Below are positions 39,366-49,899 of a stretch of 64,000 nucleotides of DNA, piece after piece (the stretch's first letter is position 1; every line of letters starts with the position of its first letter). Position numbers and translations under genes: made by a program. The notes beneath the pieces are model-generated. The model had not been told where the DNA came from. It searched no databases and was given only the letters and a program-made list of their open reading frames with translations. Source of the DNA: Paramoeba atlantica (lineage: Eukaryota; Discosea); NCBI GenBank assembly GCA_977017575.1, contig CDRNVI010000063.1:310001-374000 (forward strand), given 5' to 3'.

Positions 39366-39715
39366 TGTAATAGAAGAAAAAAATATAAAGGGGGCTCCGG
39401 TGGTCCGGAAAAAAATTGAAAAAAATGGGGGGTCCAGGGGGGGTCCAGGGGGGGGTCCAGGGGGGGGCCCAGGGGGGGGTCCAGGGGGGGGGGTCCAGGG
39501 GGTCCAGGGGGGAGCGTCCAGGGGGGGGTCCAGCGAGGGGGGTATAGGTCGCGAATTTATTGTTTTTCAAAATCGAGCGCAGGGAAGTGTTAGAGTATGC
39601 CGCGGCGATGATTTTCCACCCCCACCCCCACCTGGGGGTGACCCCTCTGGTATGCGCAGGAGGGGTCCGACAAGGTTGAAATTTCCGAAATTTTTGGATG
39701 ACCAAAAGAAAAAAA
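39366..39715 (+). repeat. Hairpin-ended dispersed repeat, copy E (without the hairpin)
   Basis: Starts inside the element at GTAATAGAAGAAAAAAATAT, then GGGGGCTCCGGTGGTCC, a long G-rich tandem stretch and the distal block GTATGCCGCGGCGATGAT ... GGGGTCCGACAAGG shared with copies A and F. Confidence 0.7.
39426..39536 (+). repeat. G-tract minisatellite, (GGGGGGGTCCA)n-like
   Basis: About ten imperfect units of 4-9 G followed by TCCA or CCCA. The same motif recurs shorter at 59495-59545. Four or more adjacent G-runs could form G-quadruplexes. Confidence 0.85.
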
Positions 39716-39958
39716 AATGATCCCCCCCAAAAAAAATATTATTTTTTCAAAATCGACTCCTAAAACGTATTTCGAGAGTTTGGGACCTCAGCTACCATTC
39801 TACGGCCTTTTTTTCGTCGGATTCGCCTCCTAACCCTACTGGTAAGGTCTCAAAAACTGCCCAAATTCGGGCTAAAATTTCGCAATTTTCGCCTAAAAAT
39901 CGGGCTTTTTTACCCAAAAAAATAGATTATTCATGATCTTTTGACGATTTTTATTTTT

Positions 39959-40040
39959 TAGTGGCTTTGTTAAACGCGGAGATAGTTTTCAACGCGAAGC
40001 GCGCATCATGAGTGAGTTTTAACGTTTAACGAAGCCACTA
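39959..40040. mobile_element. Foldback MITE, copy 3
   Basis: TAGTGGCTTTGTTAAACGCGG at the left, CGTTTAACGAAGCCACTA at the right, centre with GCGAAGCGCGC; shorter than copies 1 and 2 by about 17 bp. Confidence 0.8.
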
Positions 40041-40465
40041 AAATAATTAAGACAGTTATTATTCACATTTTGGGAACTCCAAATACTCAAATTTTTGTAT
40101 TTCATCTTGTATTTCATCAGCTTATCTTCTGAGGCTGAAATAAGGGCCATTCGTGCTTTCAATTTCCCATTTCTCTCGTTCATGTGGTGTCCATACAGTA
40201 TCTATACCCTACCGAACTCTCTAAGTGTATCACACCTTTTGTCAACCTGGTGTGCCACAATTTGAGCCGTAAACTCTTATTTTCTATAAATGTCTCCGAG
40301 TGGCTTTGTTTAAATAAGTCAATGTCTTCTCTTTTGTCAATACCAATCTAGAAGGATTGTAAAATCGCTCAACTCGAAAAAACTTCGACCTATTTTTTTA
40401 TACCCACATTTTTATTATTCACATTAGTTTTGGCTTTGTAAAGTTTCATAAAAAGTCCTTATTCC
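40041..40465. other. A/T-rich non-genic region
   Basis: No gene, RNA or repeat recognised. It leads into a short plus-strand ORF. Confidence 0.4.
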
Positions 40466-40678
40466 ATGCCTTTGAGTATCGAGCTCGTTTCTCTCGTGGA
40501 CAACTTGTTTGAACTCCAGATAGATGTGCACAAAGAAAAAGTAAAAGATGCAAATTTTTATGTAGTTAGCGATGATGAAGTGAGCTCTATATCAGCCACT
40601 TCGTTTGTAGACGATAATGTTGAGAACGCGGAGGCCAAAGATGGAGACGATCGCGAAATAATTAAAATAAGCCTTTAA
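40466..40678 (+). CDS. Hypothetical plus-strand protein, 70 residues
   Basis: Starts MPLSIELVSLVDNLFELQID; acidic, helix-rich N-terminus and Asp/Glu-rich end. No family recognised. Preceded by an A/T-rich leader and followed directly by repeat copy F. Opposite strand to host genes; mobile-element cargo is likely. Confidence 0.35.
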   Translation: MPLSIELVSLVDNLFELQIDVHKEKVKDANFYVVSDDEVSSISATSFVDDNVENAEAKDGDDREIIKISL

Positions 40679-40679
40679 A

Positions 40680-40935
40680 TAATTAATAGAAGAAAAAAAA
40701 AGGGGGGATCCGGTGGTCCAAAATTGGAAAACAAAATTAAAAAATGGGGATCCATGGGGAGGCAGGTCCAGGGGGGGTATACGCACTTTTTTGAAATTTT
40801 GTTTTTGGAAAAGCAACGCAGCGAAGTGTTAGAGTGTGCCGCGGCGATGGGTTCCCCCCCCTGGTACGCGCAGGAGGGGCCCGACAAGTTCGAAATTTCC
40901 GAAAATTTTGGGAAGACCAAAAAAAAAAAAAATCT
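40680..40935 (+). repeat. Hairpin-ended dispersed repeat, copy F
   Basis: AATAGAAGAAAAAAAAAGGG and GATCCGGTGGTCCAAAA, a short G-tract, then GTGTGCCGCGGCGATGGG and GGCCCGACAAGTTCG. The hairpin end is missing. Confidence 0.65.
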
Positions 40936-41053
40936 GACAAAGAAAAGAAAAAGTTATTTTACTCATAAATTTTTTGTAGTGTAAAAAATCAACTATACCG
41001 TGTTGGTGTAGACTGCAAATATATTTTAGTCTACAACAACTAAGTCTCCTATC

Positions 41054-41272
41054 ATGACAGTCGAAGGTAAGTCTTCCCTGTCCGATGTACTCCGGTCTCT
41101 GCATGAGATGGCTTGTAAGGTGTACGCGTTTCAGACCACCATGAAAAGCGTGGAAGAGGCATTGGCACGTCTCAACGTTCAGGAAGAATGTTTAAAGACA
41201 GTGGAGTCGACAGTAGACCGTTTGTCCGCACGGAAGAGGGGGCCTCGCAAACCTCACGAGATACTTCAGTAA
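41054..41272 (+). CDS. Hypothetical plus-strand protein, 72 residues
   Basis: Starts MTVEGKSSLSDVLRSLHEMA; a helical protein with heptad-like Leu/Val spacing and a basic end (RKRGPRKPHE). It precedes, in the same orientation, the decayed recombinase element and is perhaps its first gene. No family recognised. Confidence 0.4.
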   Translation: MTVEGKSSLSDVLRSLHEMACKVYAFQTTMKSVEEALARLNVQEECLKTVESTVDRLSARKRGPRKPHEILQ

Positions 41273-41279
41273 GCCACAA

Positions 41280-43560
41280 GAGATCAACACCTAAATTTGT
41301 AAGAAAGGCAGGGCGGCACTTCCCTGTATTGAACATTGTTACAGTATACTAAAGGAAGAAGAATCGATTAATTTAATAGTCAGACAAGCTACAGATTTTC
41401 TCTCTGAGACTGCTCCGTTCTACGAAGCCTTGTCTCGTTTTTCAAATCAACCTCCAACTCCGACTGTGACATAGATTTTTCCTACCTTACAGAGGCTGCA
41501 GGAAGAAATGGCCATGTAAGAGACTTCCCTTGAAGCTATCAAAAAGCATACAGATTGTCTTCGTCGGTACCATGTATGGGAATTTTTTTGAATTTGTCCA
41601 GTGGCTCAACCCCATGTTTTTGCGATGGTCGAGAGAACGTGAAAGGGCAAACCGTCGTCTAGTACCTCTGCCATTTGCAGAACGAGTGCGAGCTGCCAGG
41701 TGTGACGCAAAATGGAGCAAAGATGGAGGCGCTAAAAAAGGCAATGACGAAGCGAGCAACTCCAGCACTCAGAGCAAACCCCATTACTCTAGACGAAGTG
41801 AGAGCGTTCAAGAGATTGTCCCATCTAACAGATCACTAAAGGGCCTTCATAGCAGTGTACTGGATTTCCGGTCAGCGACCTGGCGATCTGCTGAAACAAC
41901 AAGTAGAGGACACGAGTCTGATTACGCAAGAGGGCAAAGTTCATCTAGCCATTTAGATGACTCAACATACCTGAAAAAATGGCCAATTCCCCTTTCTCTA
42001 TGAGAGCAGAAGAGATGCGCGTTCTACGCGCGATTTTCGCCCCCCCCCTCAAAATTTCTTATGCTGCAGGAGAAGCAAGCCAGAAAGTTGACCCATATAT
42101 CGTACACAAACGCTAGGGGATGCAGTGACTTGGAAAAACTACAGGATTCTTAACATTCTTTCCAAGATTTTTTAACAATGGTATACATAATCGGTACATA
42201 ATCCCGAGGCATGAAGTCATCACACTAAACACTGGAAGGCTTCACGGAAGGCGTTAATGAACTCAGAACCTACAAGCCACTTCACTGTAAAAGAACACGG
42301 CTCCTTCATGATAATGATCTCTCTTTTTCCCCTTCGGATCTTTGTGCGAAACTGTGCGACGAACCAGAAACGATTGTTCACATTGCTCTGCAAAGTGTGA
42401 ATGGTTCCTTCACACTTTTAGAGAACTGGAAGACATATGCGATAACCTCATTTGCTTTGGCACCGTATTTACGCATGCGATACTACATAAAGCTTCGTTC
42501 TCCTATATTTATTGCTCTTTGCACTCTTATCTCTCGTGAAGTACTCTGATTTTTCAACTCCTCGTATCGTAAACGAAGTGAAGCGCATTGTCGTAGACGC
42601 AATCTATTTTGCCAAAAGAGCACGGCTGCGCGTTATTTCTAAAGTGACAAAGGATATTCTCTCTGACGAGTTCTGACGCATGGCTAACGATCAACAACGT
42701 CACGTTGTAGAAGATTGCTGGGAATGCCGCGGCCCGAAAAAATACAAGCATTTTTGGGTCTTTCGTCTCGCTATTAATCAAAGATATTTTTCCGAGACGC
42801 ATTGTTCTCCGGGACGAATAGTGATCAACAGACGATACCCCGGGGGGGGGCGTGTACGAAGGCAATGCAATTCCAAGATTTTTACTTGATTACTCAAGCT
42901 TCAAGACAAAGAACTGCTCAGCGCGTGGCGGCTTCGAAACAGTGTTCAGAAGGTTACTCGTGCACTTGTTTTGCAGTGGATTAAGGACGCACACGCACGT
43001 GTATGGGCAAAGAACCAAAGCACTTTATTAAAGTCGCACAACCCTATATTTTGCGATCTTCGACTGAGTACCCTTGGATTAAGTCAAGTCTTAAGGATTA
43101 AGACTTTTTTCCTGCACATGCGGTCTCACCGTCCCCAATTTCAAAAGGAGAAAACCCACCTGTAACACAAGAAGTCATTGTGGTAGAAAATAGCCTGGAA
43201 AACACGTCCGACTACACGATAAACAGTGGAAACGATTACGCGGTCGAAAGCGCTTTCTTACGACTTATGCTGTTGATACATTGTGCGAAAATGTATTGCG
43301 CGCATACCGTCTACTCCCTTCGGAGCACAGAAAGATTCGATTATTTCTAGCTTTTTTTAGGGATTATTTTTAGCGAAGTTTAGTCAGATTTTCCCGACTC
43401 ACTATTGCGGTGCTGTTTTTTAACAATCATTTTTTCTTCGTGGAACTCCCGAAGTATCTGTTGACAATTTTTGATAGCTACGAGGATTGTTCTCCTATTA
43501 TTGAGGATTGTTCTCCTATTGCTCCTTAAGATTTCCTCCAGTACCTCACATACAATACAA
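41280..43560 (+). mobile_element. Decayed element with a tyrosine-recombinase segment (fossil)
   Basis: The region has a run of coding-like plus-strand pieces. At about 41736-41968 the translation includes ANPITLDEVRAF and WISGQRPGDLL, matching the start of the catalytic core of tyrosine recombinases (arginine in a GxRxGDLL setting). The element is broken, with many breaks, and the rest is not identifiable. Tyrosine recombinases occur in Cryptons, in TATE/VIPER/DIRS-like elements and in Polinton-like elements; I cannot say which. No terminal repeats were found. Confidence 0.6.
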
Positions 43561-43634
43561 GTTGCGATGTGGATGTGCTAGCTTCTGCAGAGGTATTTCA
43601 TTCTTTTTTGAACATTGCAAACGAACAGCGCAGC

Positions 43635-44408
43635 TTACATGACTTCAGCATTCTGTGGTAAAATTTCAAGCGAGCACGTGGTAAGACGAGAAAGTAAATC
43701 AGGTAGAAATTTGGGCAATGGAATGTAGTTTTTGCTTATGTTCACGGTGCCTTTCATCCCCTCTAAACATTCAATGTTTTGTATCTCATTAAATCTATTT
43801 TTGTGAAGGTGTAAGCACCTCATCTCAGAAGGCAGCGAACCAAAATCAAGAGTTCCCTCCAGCTGGTTACTGTCCAGAAGAAGAGATTGTAGCGAAGTTA
43901 ATAATGTCAAATCAAGATTTCCTCGTAAGTCATTTTTACGCACCGAGAGCCATATTAGACCAACAGGAGTTTCGCTTAATCCCTCAATCCTAGAAAAGTT
44001 ATTCGAAGACGCATTAAAATCGTGAATGTCTTCTGGTAAATGCTGTAAAGGTAGGCTATCCGCAAAGTTGTTTGAAGTTACATGCAAATCCTGAAGAGAG
44101 CGCGGCATTAGCTCAAGGGGAAGCGCCTGCTTGAGCTCATTAAAACTTAGATCTAATTCAAACAAAGTAAGAGGGAGATATTCCCACAAAAGCCGTCCGC
44201 TTAATCCAAAGTTATTCCACGAGATTTCAAATGGAACGCCTTCTTCGCAGCAAAGCACACCTTTCCACTGACAGCCTTGCTGTGTAGTGTTCCATGTCTC
44301 TTGTGTGTGATCTACATATCTCAGTAGGGAAGAAAGTTCATATTCCAGCGGCAATTTCGATCCTCGTACACGATAACTTCTGAGATTCACAGATGTCACG
44401 TCGGACAT
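43635..44408 (-). CDS. Leucine-rich-repeat protein 2, 257 residues
   Basis: N-terminal cap VRGSKLPLEYELSSLLRYV, then WNTTQQGCQWKGVLCCEEG, the W..C.W.GV.C cap of plant-type LRRs, followed by about seven LRR units (LFELDLSFNELKQALPLEL). Start at 44408 was preferred over 44483 because the paralogue LRR 1 begins at the same cap; the longer form adds a hydrophobic run (WYPCFFLLLF) that could be a signal anchor. Shares with LRR 1 the pattern VRG...EY.....L. Both occur in repeat-rich DNA, suggesting a mobile or expanding family. Confidence 0.8.
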   Translation of the reverse strand: MSDVTSVNLRSYRVRGSKLPLEYELSSLLRYVDHTQETWNTTQQGCQWKGVLCCEEGVPFEISWNNFGLSGRLLWEYLPLTLFELDLSFNELKQALPLELMPRSLQDLHVTSNNFADSLPLQHLPEDIHDFNASSNNFSRIEGLSETPVGLIWLSVRKNDLRGNLDLTLLTSLQSLLLDSNQLEGTLDFGSLPSEMRCLHLHKNRFNEIQNIECLEGMKGTVNISKNYIPLPKFLPDLLSRLTTCSLEILPQNAEVM

Positions 44409-44642
44409 ATTTTTTTTACGAAACAACAATAAAAAGAAACACGGGTACCAAATTGGACTCCTCGGAAATGCAACAAATAGCAAGCCAATAAAGCTTGAAA
44501 AGAATTGTACAGTGCAAATAGAATAGTTCAGGTGGTAATAATTTCATGACTCAAAATGACATACGCCCTATTCAGCAATCCTCCTGCCTCCTACGAGTAG
44601 CAATAGTAGACCACGGACTACTAATCTTCTACTGCACGCAGA

Positions 44643-45569
44643 CTAAGTCAAACTGCGAAACAAGAGGTTAATTTTCTCACGGTCTCTTCGCAGTCCCATG
44701 ATCAATGTGTTGTAGAGTATCCCTACCAATATCCCTCCGGAAACGCCCCAATCATGTAGCTGGGGTGTCACTTGGCGATACTTGGGTTCAAACGGATCCA
44801 TATCTATCACACGCTCCTGTGGGGTATAATTCATCATAAAATCAGAGGGTATATCAAAAAACGATCTGCCCTCCTTACGACTTTTATCCTCCGTTGCTGT
44901 GTGAGTGCGCTGCCGATACACCCGAGGGGTCCAGAAATACTCCTCAAACACTTTATAGGTGAGATACGTCGCCGCCACCACAGACGCCCTCCCCCCTCTT
45001 GTGATAAAAAGAGAGCGCACCCATGGACCTCCCCGGGCTCGTATTCTACTCAGTCCCTCTCCTATCCTTCTACACCCTGTTAACTCTTTTACAAAAAACG
45101 AAAATGAAGAACTTTCTCCTTTTCTCTGCACATTACCCCCCGATCCCAACCACGCAACACACAACGCACACAGAGCGGCTCCGGAACTCGAGGAGGCATC
45201 GAACTTTGTGGCATTTTTTGCGCTGTCACGGGCGCTCTCCCAGAGATAGGCCCCGGAGGCTACCCATCCCGCACAGAGAAACAATTCCGTGACATGAGCC
45301 ACGCCTAGCCGCGCGACAAGTACAGGGGCTGTGGTCACCCCAACCAGACAGTGTGAAAACAAGTCATACACGCTGACACACTGGAGAAGAGCCAGCGGGG
45401 TGGGATAGAGCTGCTGGGGTGAGGTGAGAAAACAGTCTCGCATGAGGTTGGGCTTATCGGAGCGCAGCGCGGCGGGGAGGGCGGCGTACGAGTTGTGGTG
45501 GTAGGCACAGAAAGTAAGCTGCTCGGCGACCCAAATTGTGGAGAAAAGTTTCGCCCCCGCAGTCCACAT
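44643..45569 (-). CDS. Multi-pass membrane protein, 308 residues, unidentified
   Basis: Four or five hydrophobic segments (around residues 45-95, 100-115, 125-150, 200-215 and 275-295). The stretch SSGAALCALCVAW faintly recalls the active-site helix of rhomboid-family proteins, but no Ser-His pair is evident. A C-terminal MMNYTPQERVIDMDPFEPKY is hydrophilic. It is on the host strand, spaced about 230 bp from LRR 2. Function not known. Confidence 0.6.
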   Translation of the reverse strand: MWTAGAKLFSTIWVAEQLTFCAYHHNSYAALPAALRSDKPNLMRDCFLTSPQQLYPTPLALLQCVSVYDLFSHCLVGVTTAPVLVARLGVAHVTELFLCAGWVASGAYLWESARDSAKNATKFDASSSSGAALCALCVAWLGSGGNVQRKGESSSFSFFVKELTGCRRIGEGLSRIRARGGPWVRSLFITRGGRASVVAATYLTYKVFEEYFWTPRVYRQRTHTATEDKSRKEGRSFFDIPSDFMMNYTPQERVIDMDPFEPKYRQVTPQLHDWGVSGGILVGILYNTLIMGLRRDREKINLLFRSLT

Positions 45570-45796
45570 GGAAAAATAGAAGTGAGTAGGAGTGTAAAAG
45601 GGCGAGAGTGATGCTTATGGGAAAGATGTAGATAACATGCTAAGAGATAAACAGGTAGAATACAGTCGATGAACAGGACACTACGGTGTCCTGTTCTGAT
45701 AGCATTTCCCAGACACTTTCCCATGGTACCCTACAAACTTTCCCATGGTACCGAAACGAAACCTCGTCCCACCCTATATCCTGTACACCCCCTCCA

Positions 45797-46468
45797 CTAC
45801 CTACTAAAAAACAACCGTTTCCTTAACGGTTTACTCCCCCCCGTCTCCACCGAGGTCCGTTGAAACAACCCACTCGCAAACGAAAGCACGGAGGATTTTT
45901 CCTTCCCCTTTACCTCCTCCTTTTCCCCCCCCTCCCCCTCCTTCCCCCCTCCCCCCCTCTCCCCCACCATCACCATCTCCTGCAACGCCACGTAGGGTTT
46001 GTACCACCCCTCGGGGGGTCGCCCCCCGCTGCGGGCTGCGGGGGCCATCCGCTCGAACCGGCGCACCACCTCGGGCTCCACCCCCACCCACCGGGTCAGC
46101 GCGCTGGGGCGCCCGGTGACGAAGGGGAACCGCCGCGGGTCGGGGACGCGCTTCCCGGCCCGGATGTACTTGTTCCCGGAGGGGTGGGCGACGCCCTGGA
46201 CCATCTTGCGGATGTACCCCGGGATGTGGTCCCGGGCCCGGGAGAGGTTCCCGCGGAGGGTCTTGCTTAGGGGGTGGCTGCGGTAGAGCCCGATGCCGTG
46301 GCCGGTGCCGTCCACCCCTTTGTCCATCCAGGGGGGCCAGGTGGGGGGGGTGGGGGGGGTGTAGGGGGTGGCGTAGGGGGTGTGGGTGAAGGGCTCGGGG
46401 TAGGGGTAGGTGGAGGAGGAGGTGGGGTAGCGGGAGTAGAGGGCGCGGGGAGGGGTGGGGCGGAGCAT
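45797..46468 (-). CDS. Hypothetical 223-residue protein, very G+C-rich gene
   Basis: Pro/Tyr/Thr-rich N-terminus (YPYPEPFTHTPYATPYTPP), then a conserved-looking core (IRKMVQGVAHPSGNKYIRAG, RRFERMAP) and a Gly/Glu/Lys low-complexity tail. No family recognised. The basic, Arg-rich core would suit an organellar ribosomal or RNA-binding protein, but that is a guess. It overlaps several spurious opposite-strand frames because of its G+C content. Confidence 0.5.
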   Translation of the reverse strand: MLRPTPPRALYSRYPTSSSTYPYPEPFTHTPYATPYTPPTPPTWPPWMDKGVDGTGHGIGLYRSHPLSKTLRGNLSRARDHIPGYIRKMVQGVAHPSGNKYIRAGKRVPDPRRFPFVTGRPSALTRWVGVEPEVVRRFERMAPAARSGGRPPEGWYKPYVALQEMVMVGERGGGGKEGEGGEKEEVKGKEKSSVLSFASGLFQRTSVETGGSKPLRKRLFFSR

Positions 46469-46969
46469 GGGGAGGTCAGGGACGCGTAGAAAGGGGAGAG
46501 AAGAAAAGGATAGAGTTTGTGTGAACTTTTTTTGTTTTTATATTCAAAGAAAATATTTGGAATGGCTTTTTTCACGTGGTTTGTCAATATGAATTGCGAA
46601 TTCAAAGGAGAGTAACGACAACGGGGATTCCATTCTTGACCTTTGTAATGACATTGTAACTGCGTACCCTGTCGCAACTAACCCACTACCCCCGAAAACA
46701 AACCCATCCTGCCCTTTTCTCTTCCCTCCAACCCCTCCCCCACGCTACTGCACTCCCACTACCACACTAAGACCCCCGGAGGAAGAGTCTGATCTCGACC
46801 GTTCCCAATCCTTCCTTCCCCCCCGTCGCTTGCTCTCCCAAGCCCTTGTCAAACCCTTCCCCGTATCCCGGGCTCACTTCCCCCTTGGCACGAAACTCGT
46901 AAAAACGAGTAACGAAACCCACACTACGAAACCCACAGAGCGATATTTACAACCCCTACCCCGGTTTTG
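46469..46969. other. Spacer between coiled-coil gene and 223-residue gene
   Basis: 501 bp; C-rich without strong repeats near 46680-46860. No gene seen; presumably leader and 3' untranslated DNA. Confidence 0.45.
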
Positions 46970-49717
46970 CTAACTCTCCTTTCCTTGAGCCTTCATCCCC
47001 TCCACCAATTTCATCAGCTCCAGATTCTCCAGCCGTACCTTTAAACACCGCGCCTCACACGCGTCGAGTTCACTACGCAAACCCTGGTTCTCCTTCTCAC
47101 TGTGTTCCCTCCTCTCCTCCTGTCTCTCCTCCTTCTCCCTTACATACTGCAAAAGCTGTTTTACTTTCTCCACCGACCCTTCATACAGCGTTTTCCAATC
47201 GCAAGACGGAGAATCTGATTTCGGTAAGGGGCTTGCAGGCTTAAACGACCCCTCCTCCTCCTCCTCTTCTTCTTCGCTCCCCTTTGCCTCCATCTCCCCA
47301 CTTCTTTTCCTTCTCTTTTTGTTTTCACCTTCATCTCTGGGTTTCATCCCCACCAACACGGACACCTCCGTATTCCTCAACTCCTTAGGCTTCTGATCCA
47401 CCGTGAATAAACCCCATCTTTGTGTTTCCAGCTCTACGCCCTTCCCCCTGTCCATGTTTTCTTCCCCATCGATTTGGTTCTCATGAGGACAGGCCCCCGG
47501 TCCTCCCCTCTGTGAGCGAGCCCTCTCCCCCCTCCCGTACCCCCCCGCGCGTTCCTCCAGCTGTCTCATCTGCCGCGTTGTGGCACACGCCATGGAACAC
47601 AGCGACTTGTAAAGTTCTTCCCCCCCATCGGTGTCACGTTGGGATTCCATCTTAGCCATGAGGGCTTTACTTTGTAGTGTCATGTGTTGAATAAGATGAA
47701 GAAAGTGTTCGAGGCTGTCCTGCAAACGGTGAACGGCCTCTGTTGTGTTTTGCTCTTCCGTGTCACTCACAGGAGAATATGGTTTCTTCTTCTTGTATTC
47801 TTGTCCTTCTTCTTCGTCACCGGTTTGTGTTTTCTCCATGTGATGGGTGGGATGGGGTAAAGGGGGGAGCAGTGACGCATGACAGACATGGCGGATAAAA
47901 GAGGTGGAGAGTTGCAGGGCTTCAAGCAAGGAGGAGGTGAGATCGTTGTGCTGCGTGGCCCGTGCACGGAGTACTCTGGACATGTCTTGAATGAGGCTTT
48001 CGAGTTCCGGGATATCTTTCGGAGTACCCAGAGGAGACGGAACTTGATCAGGAATTGTGGAAATTGGGGATGAGTGGGATTCAGACCTTGAACCATGAGG
48101 TTCAAGCGCGAGGTGAGATTCGGGAACGGCAACGCAGCACTGTTCGAGAGAAAGTTGCGTGTTCTCGAGCTTTTGATGAAGATCGTGTAGTTGCACTCGA
48201 AGAGATTCGTTTTCTGAGGTGAGAAACCTGTGTTTTTCGAGAATATCAGTGCGATCCCTGAGCATTTCTTCTACAAGAAGCCCGAACAAAGGCATCGACT
48301 CGGTCCACGATTTTTCGATTGCCTCAAGGCGAGACATCATTGTTTTCGTTAACTCTTGCTTACGGGCCTCTGAATTCCATTCGCAAAAGCCTTTCAGTAA
48401 CTTTTCTATGGAGTCAAGACAGCAAATTGAATTGTTATGGATATAATCATCAATTTTACGTGAAAAAGATTCCGAAAAATTCTCTACACTTCTTGCCATA
48501 TCCATATTAATCTGTAGGCTTCCGCTGCTTAACTGCTCTTGTTCTCGGAAAATTCTGCGAAATCTGTCGATATAGCCCACGAAATCACGCGACATTGAAT
48601 CAAGAGTATTCGATTCCAAGGTGTTAGATGAGACGCTCGTAGTTGTGGTCGTGTTTGATACGGTTTGAGATGCAATAAAGGATTTAGAACGGATTTTAAG
48701 CGTTTCCAGGGCCACAATATACGCCTCCTTAACTGCGTATGTTTGGCGCAATACCTTGTCGAGTTCTGCATCATGATTTGAGTGACTCTCACGAAGGTGA
48801 TCTAGGTGCAACAAGAAGCCTTCCCCGTGCATACTTTTAAGATCTGAATTTTGATTCGCAAGAGTAGCTAAGCGCTCTTTGGTAACCGCTAGTTCATGCT
48901 CGAGAGTAAGGAGCCTTGGGTTTTCGCTGTCACTCCCCAAGGTTTTTACGTTCGATTCTGCGTGTGCGGTTGCACATTGATTGCATGAATTTTTCCCTAC
49001 AATTGCTCGTAGGGATAGTGAAAATTTTGTTTGATGCTCAAGGAGGTTTACGGCAAGAGCTAGTTCTCTGCGAAGATGTTTAATTTCGAACTCAAGCGGT
49101 AATCCGGTACCCGTGTTCTGCAATGTTGGGTGCTTTTTTGAACGAAGTACAGCAATCTCTGAGGAGAATGTTTTATTCAGACCTTCTAGCTTCCGTGCTA
49201 GCAAAACAAGCTTGTGTTTCTCAATTTCACTTGAAAGAAGTGCCATCCGCATGTTCCTTCTTTCGTGAAATGACTTCAGCAAAGCTCTTTCCGCTGCTTT
49301 TATTTGTAAAGCATGCGATTGCTCTAAATTATCTATTGTATCCTTGTAAGATTCTATTTGCAAAGTAAGATATTTTGTTTGAATTTCATTCGTGACAGCC
49401 AAAGAGGATGATGCGTGCTCAGAAGGTTGAGACTCACTTGAGAAGGCTTGTTTATCAATGGAATGGTTGTCGTTTCGCATAAGTGCTTGTAAGTGGACTA
49501 ATTTCTCACGAATCTTTCGAAGTGTAAAATCAAATCCAGTGCTCAATTTTTCGGATATTTCACGCTTCATCAAGGTTGTCTCAATAAGTCGGTTACAATT
49601 TTCTGTATAAGACGCGCGTACATGCTCCGAACCGTCCGGAGCTTTCTTTTTAAATATTTCTTTACAGGTTTTGTGCTTCTTCACAGATGTGACGTCTTCA
49701 CTGATCTCATCGCCCAT
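46970..49717 (-). CDS. Large coiled-coil protein, 915 residues
   Basis: Starts MGDEISEDVTSVKKHKTCKE. Extended heptad-like helices (for example LHDLHQKLENTQLSLEQC, LRRELALAVNLLEHQ) run over most of its length, broken by short Ser/Pro/His-rich loops. The C-terminal third has low-complexity acidic stretches and ends in another helix. No motor or catalytic motif. Such proteins commonly scaffold cytoskeletal or flagellar structures, which is only an inference here. The 3' half of the gene is much richer in G+C than the 5' half. Confidence 0.8.
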   Translation of the reverse strand: MGDEISEDVTSVKKHKTCKEIFKKKAPDGSEHVRASYTENCNRLIETTLMKREISEKLSTGFDFTLRKIREKLVHLQALMRNDNHSIDKQAFSSESQPSEHASSSLAVTNEIQTKYLTLQIESYKDTIDNLEQSHALQIKAAERALLKSFHERRNMRMALLSSEIEKHKLVLLARKLEGLNKTFSSEIAVLRSKKHPTLQNTGTGLPLEFEIKHLRRELALAVNLLEHQTKFSLSLRAIVGKNSCNQCATAHAESNVKTLGSDSENPRLLTLEHELAVTKERLATLANQNSDLKSMHGEGFLLHLDHLRESHSNHDAELDKVLRQTYAVKEAYIVALETLKIRSKSFIASQTVSNTTTTTSVSSNTLESNTLDSMSRDFVGYIDRFRRIFREQEQLSSGSLQINMDMARSVENFSESFSRKIDDYIHNNSICCLDSIEKLLKGFCEWNSEARKQELTKTMMSRLEAIEKSWTESMPLFGLLVEEMLRDRTDILEKHRFLTSENESLRVQLHDLHQKLENTQLSLEQCCVAVPESHLALEPHGSRSESHSSPISTIPDQVPSPLGTPKDIPELESLIQDMSRVLRARATQHNDLTSSLLEALQLSTSFIRHVCHASLLPPLPHPTHHMEKTQTGDEEEGQEYKKKKPYSPVSDTEEQNTTEAVHRLQDSLEHFLHLIQHMTLQSKALMAKMESQRDTDGGEELYKSLCSMACATTRQMRQLEERAGGYGRGERARSQRGGPGACPHENQIDGEENMDRGKGVELETQRWGLFTVDQKPKELRNTEVSVLVGMKPRDEGENKKRRKRSGEMEAKGSEEEEEEEEGSFKPASPLPKSDSPSCDWKTLYEGSVEKVKQLLQYVREKEERQEERREHSEKENQGLRSELDACEARCLKVRLENLELMKLVEGMKAQGKES

Positions 49718-49899
49718 TGCGTGTCGTGGGTAAAAGATTAATTAGATAATATTCAGAATTACAGGTGCTGAAAAATTTGAAGAAGAAATTTGTGACATTC
49801 TGCACAATCATAGTTGACGAATATTTGCAGTACGGTTCCGAGCTTCTGTCTAAATCAATTGAAATCCTATATATGTAGTTAGCAAAAAGAACCTACTTA

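Noticed and set aside
45860-46489. Opposite-strand ORFs over the G+C-rich 223-residue gene
   Set aside because: High G+C removes stops from several frames; their proteins are Pro/Gly/Arg low complexity.
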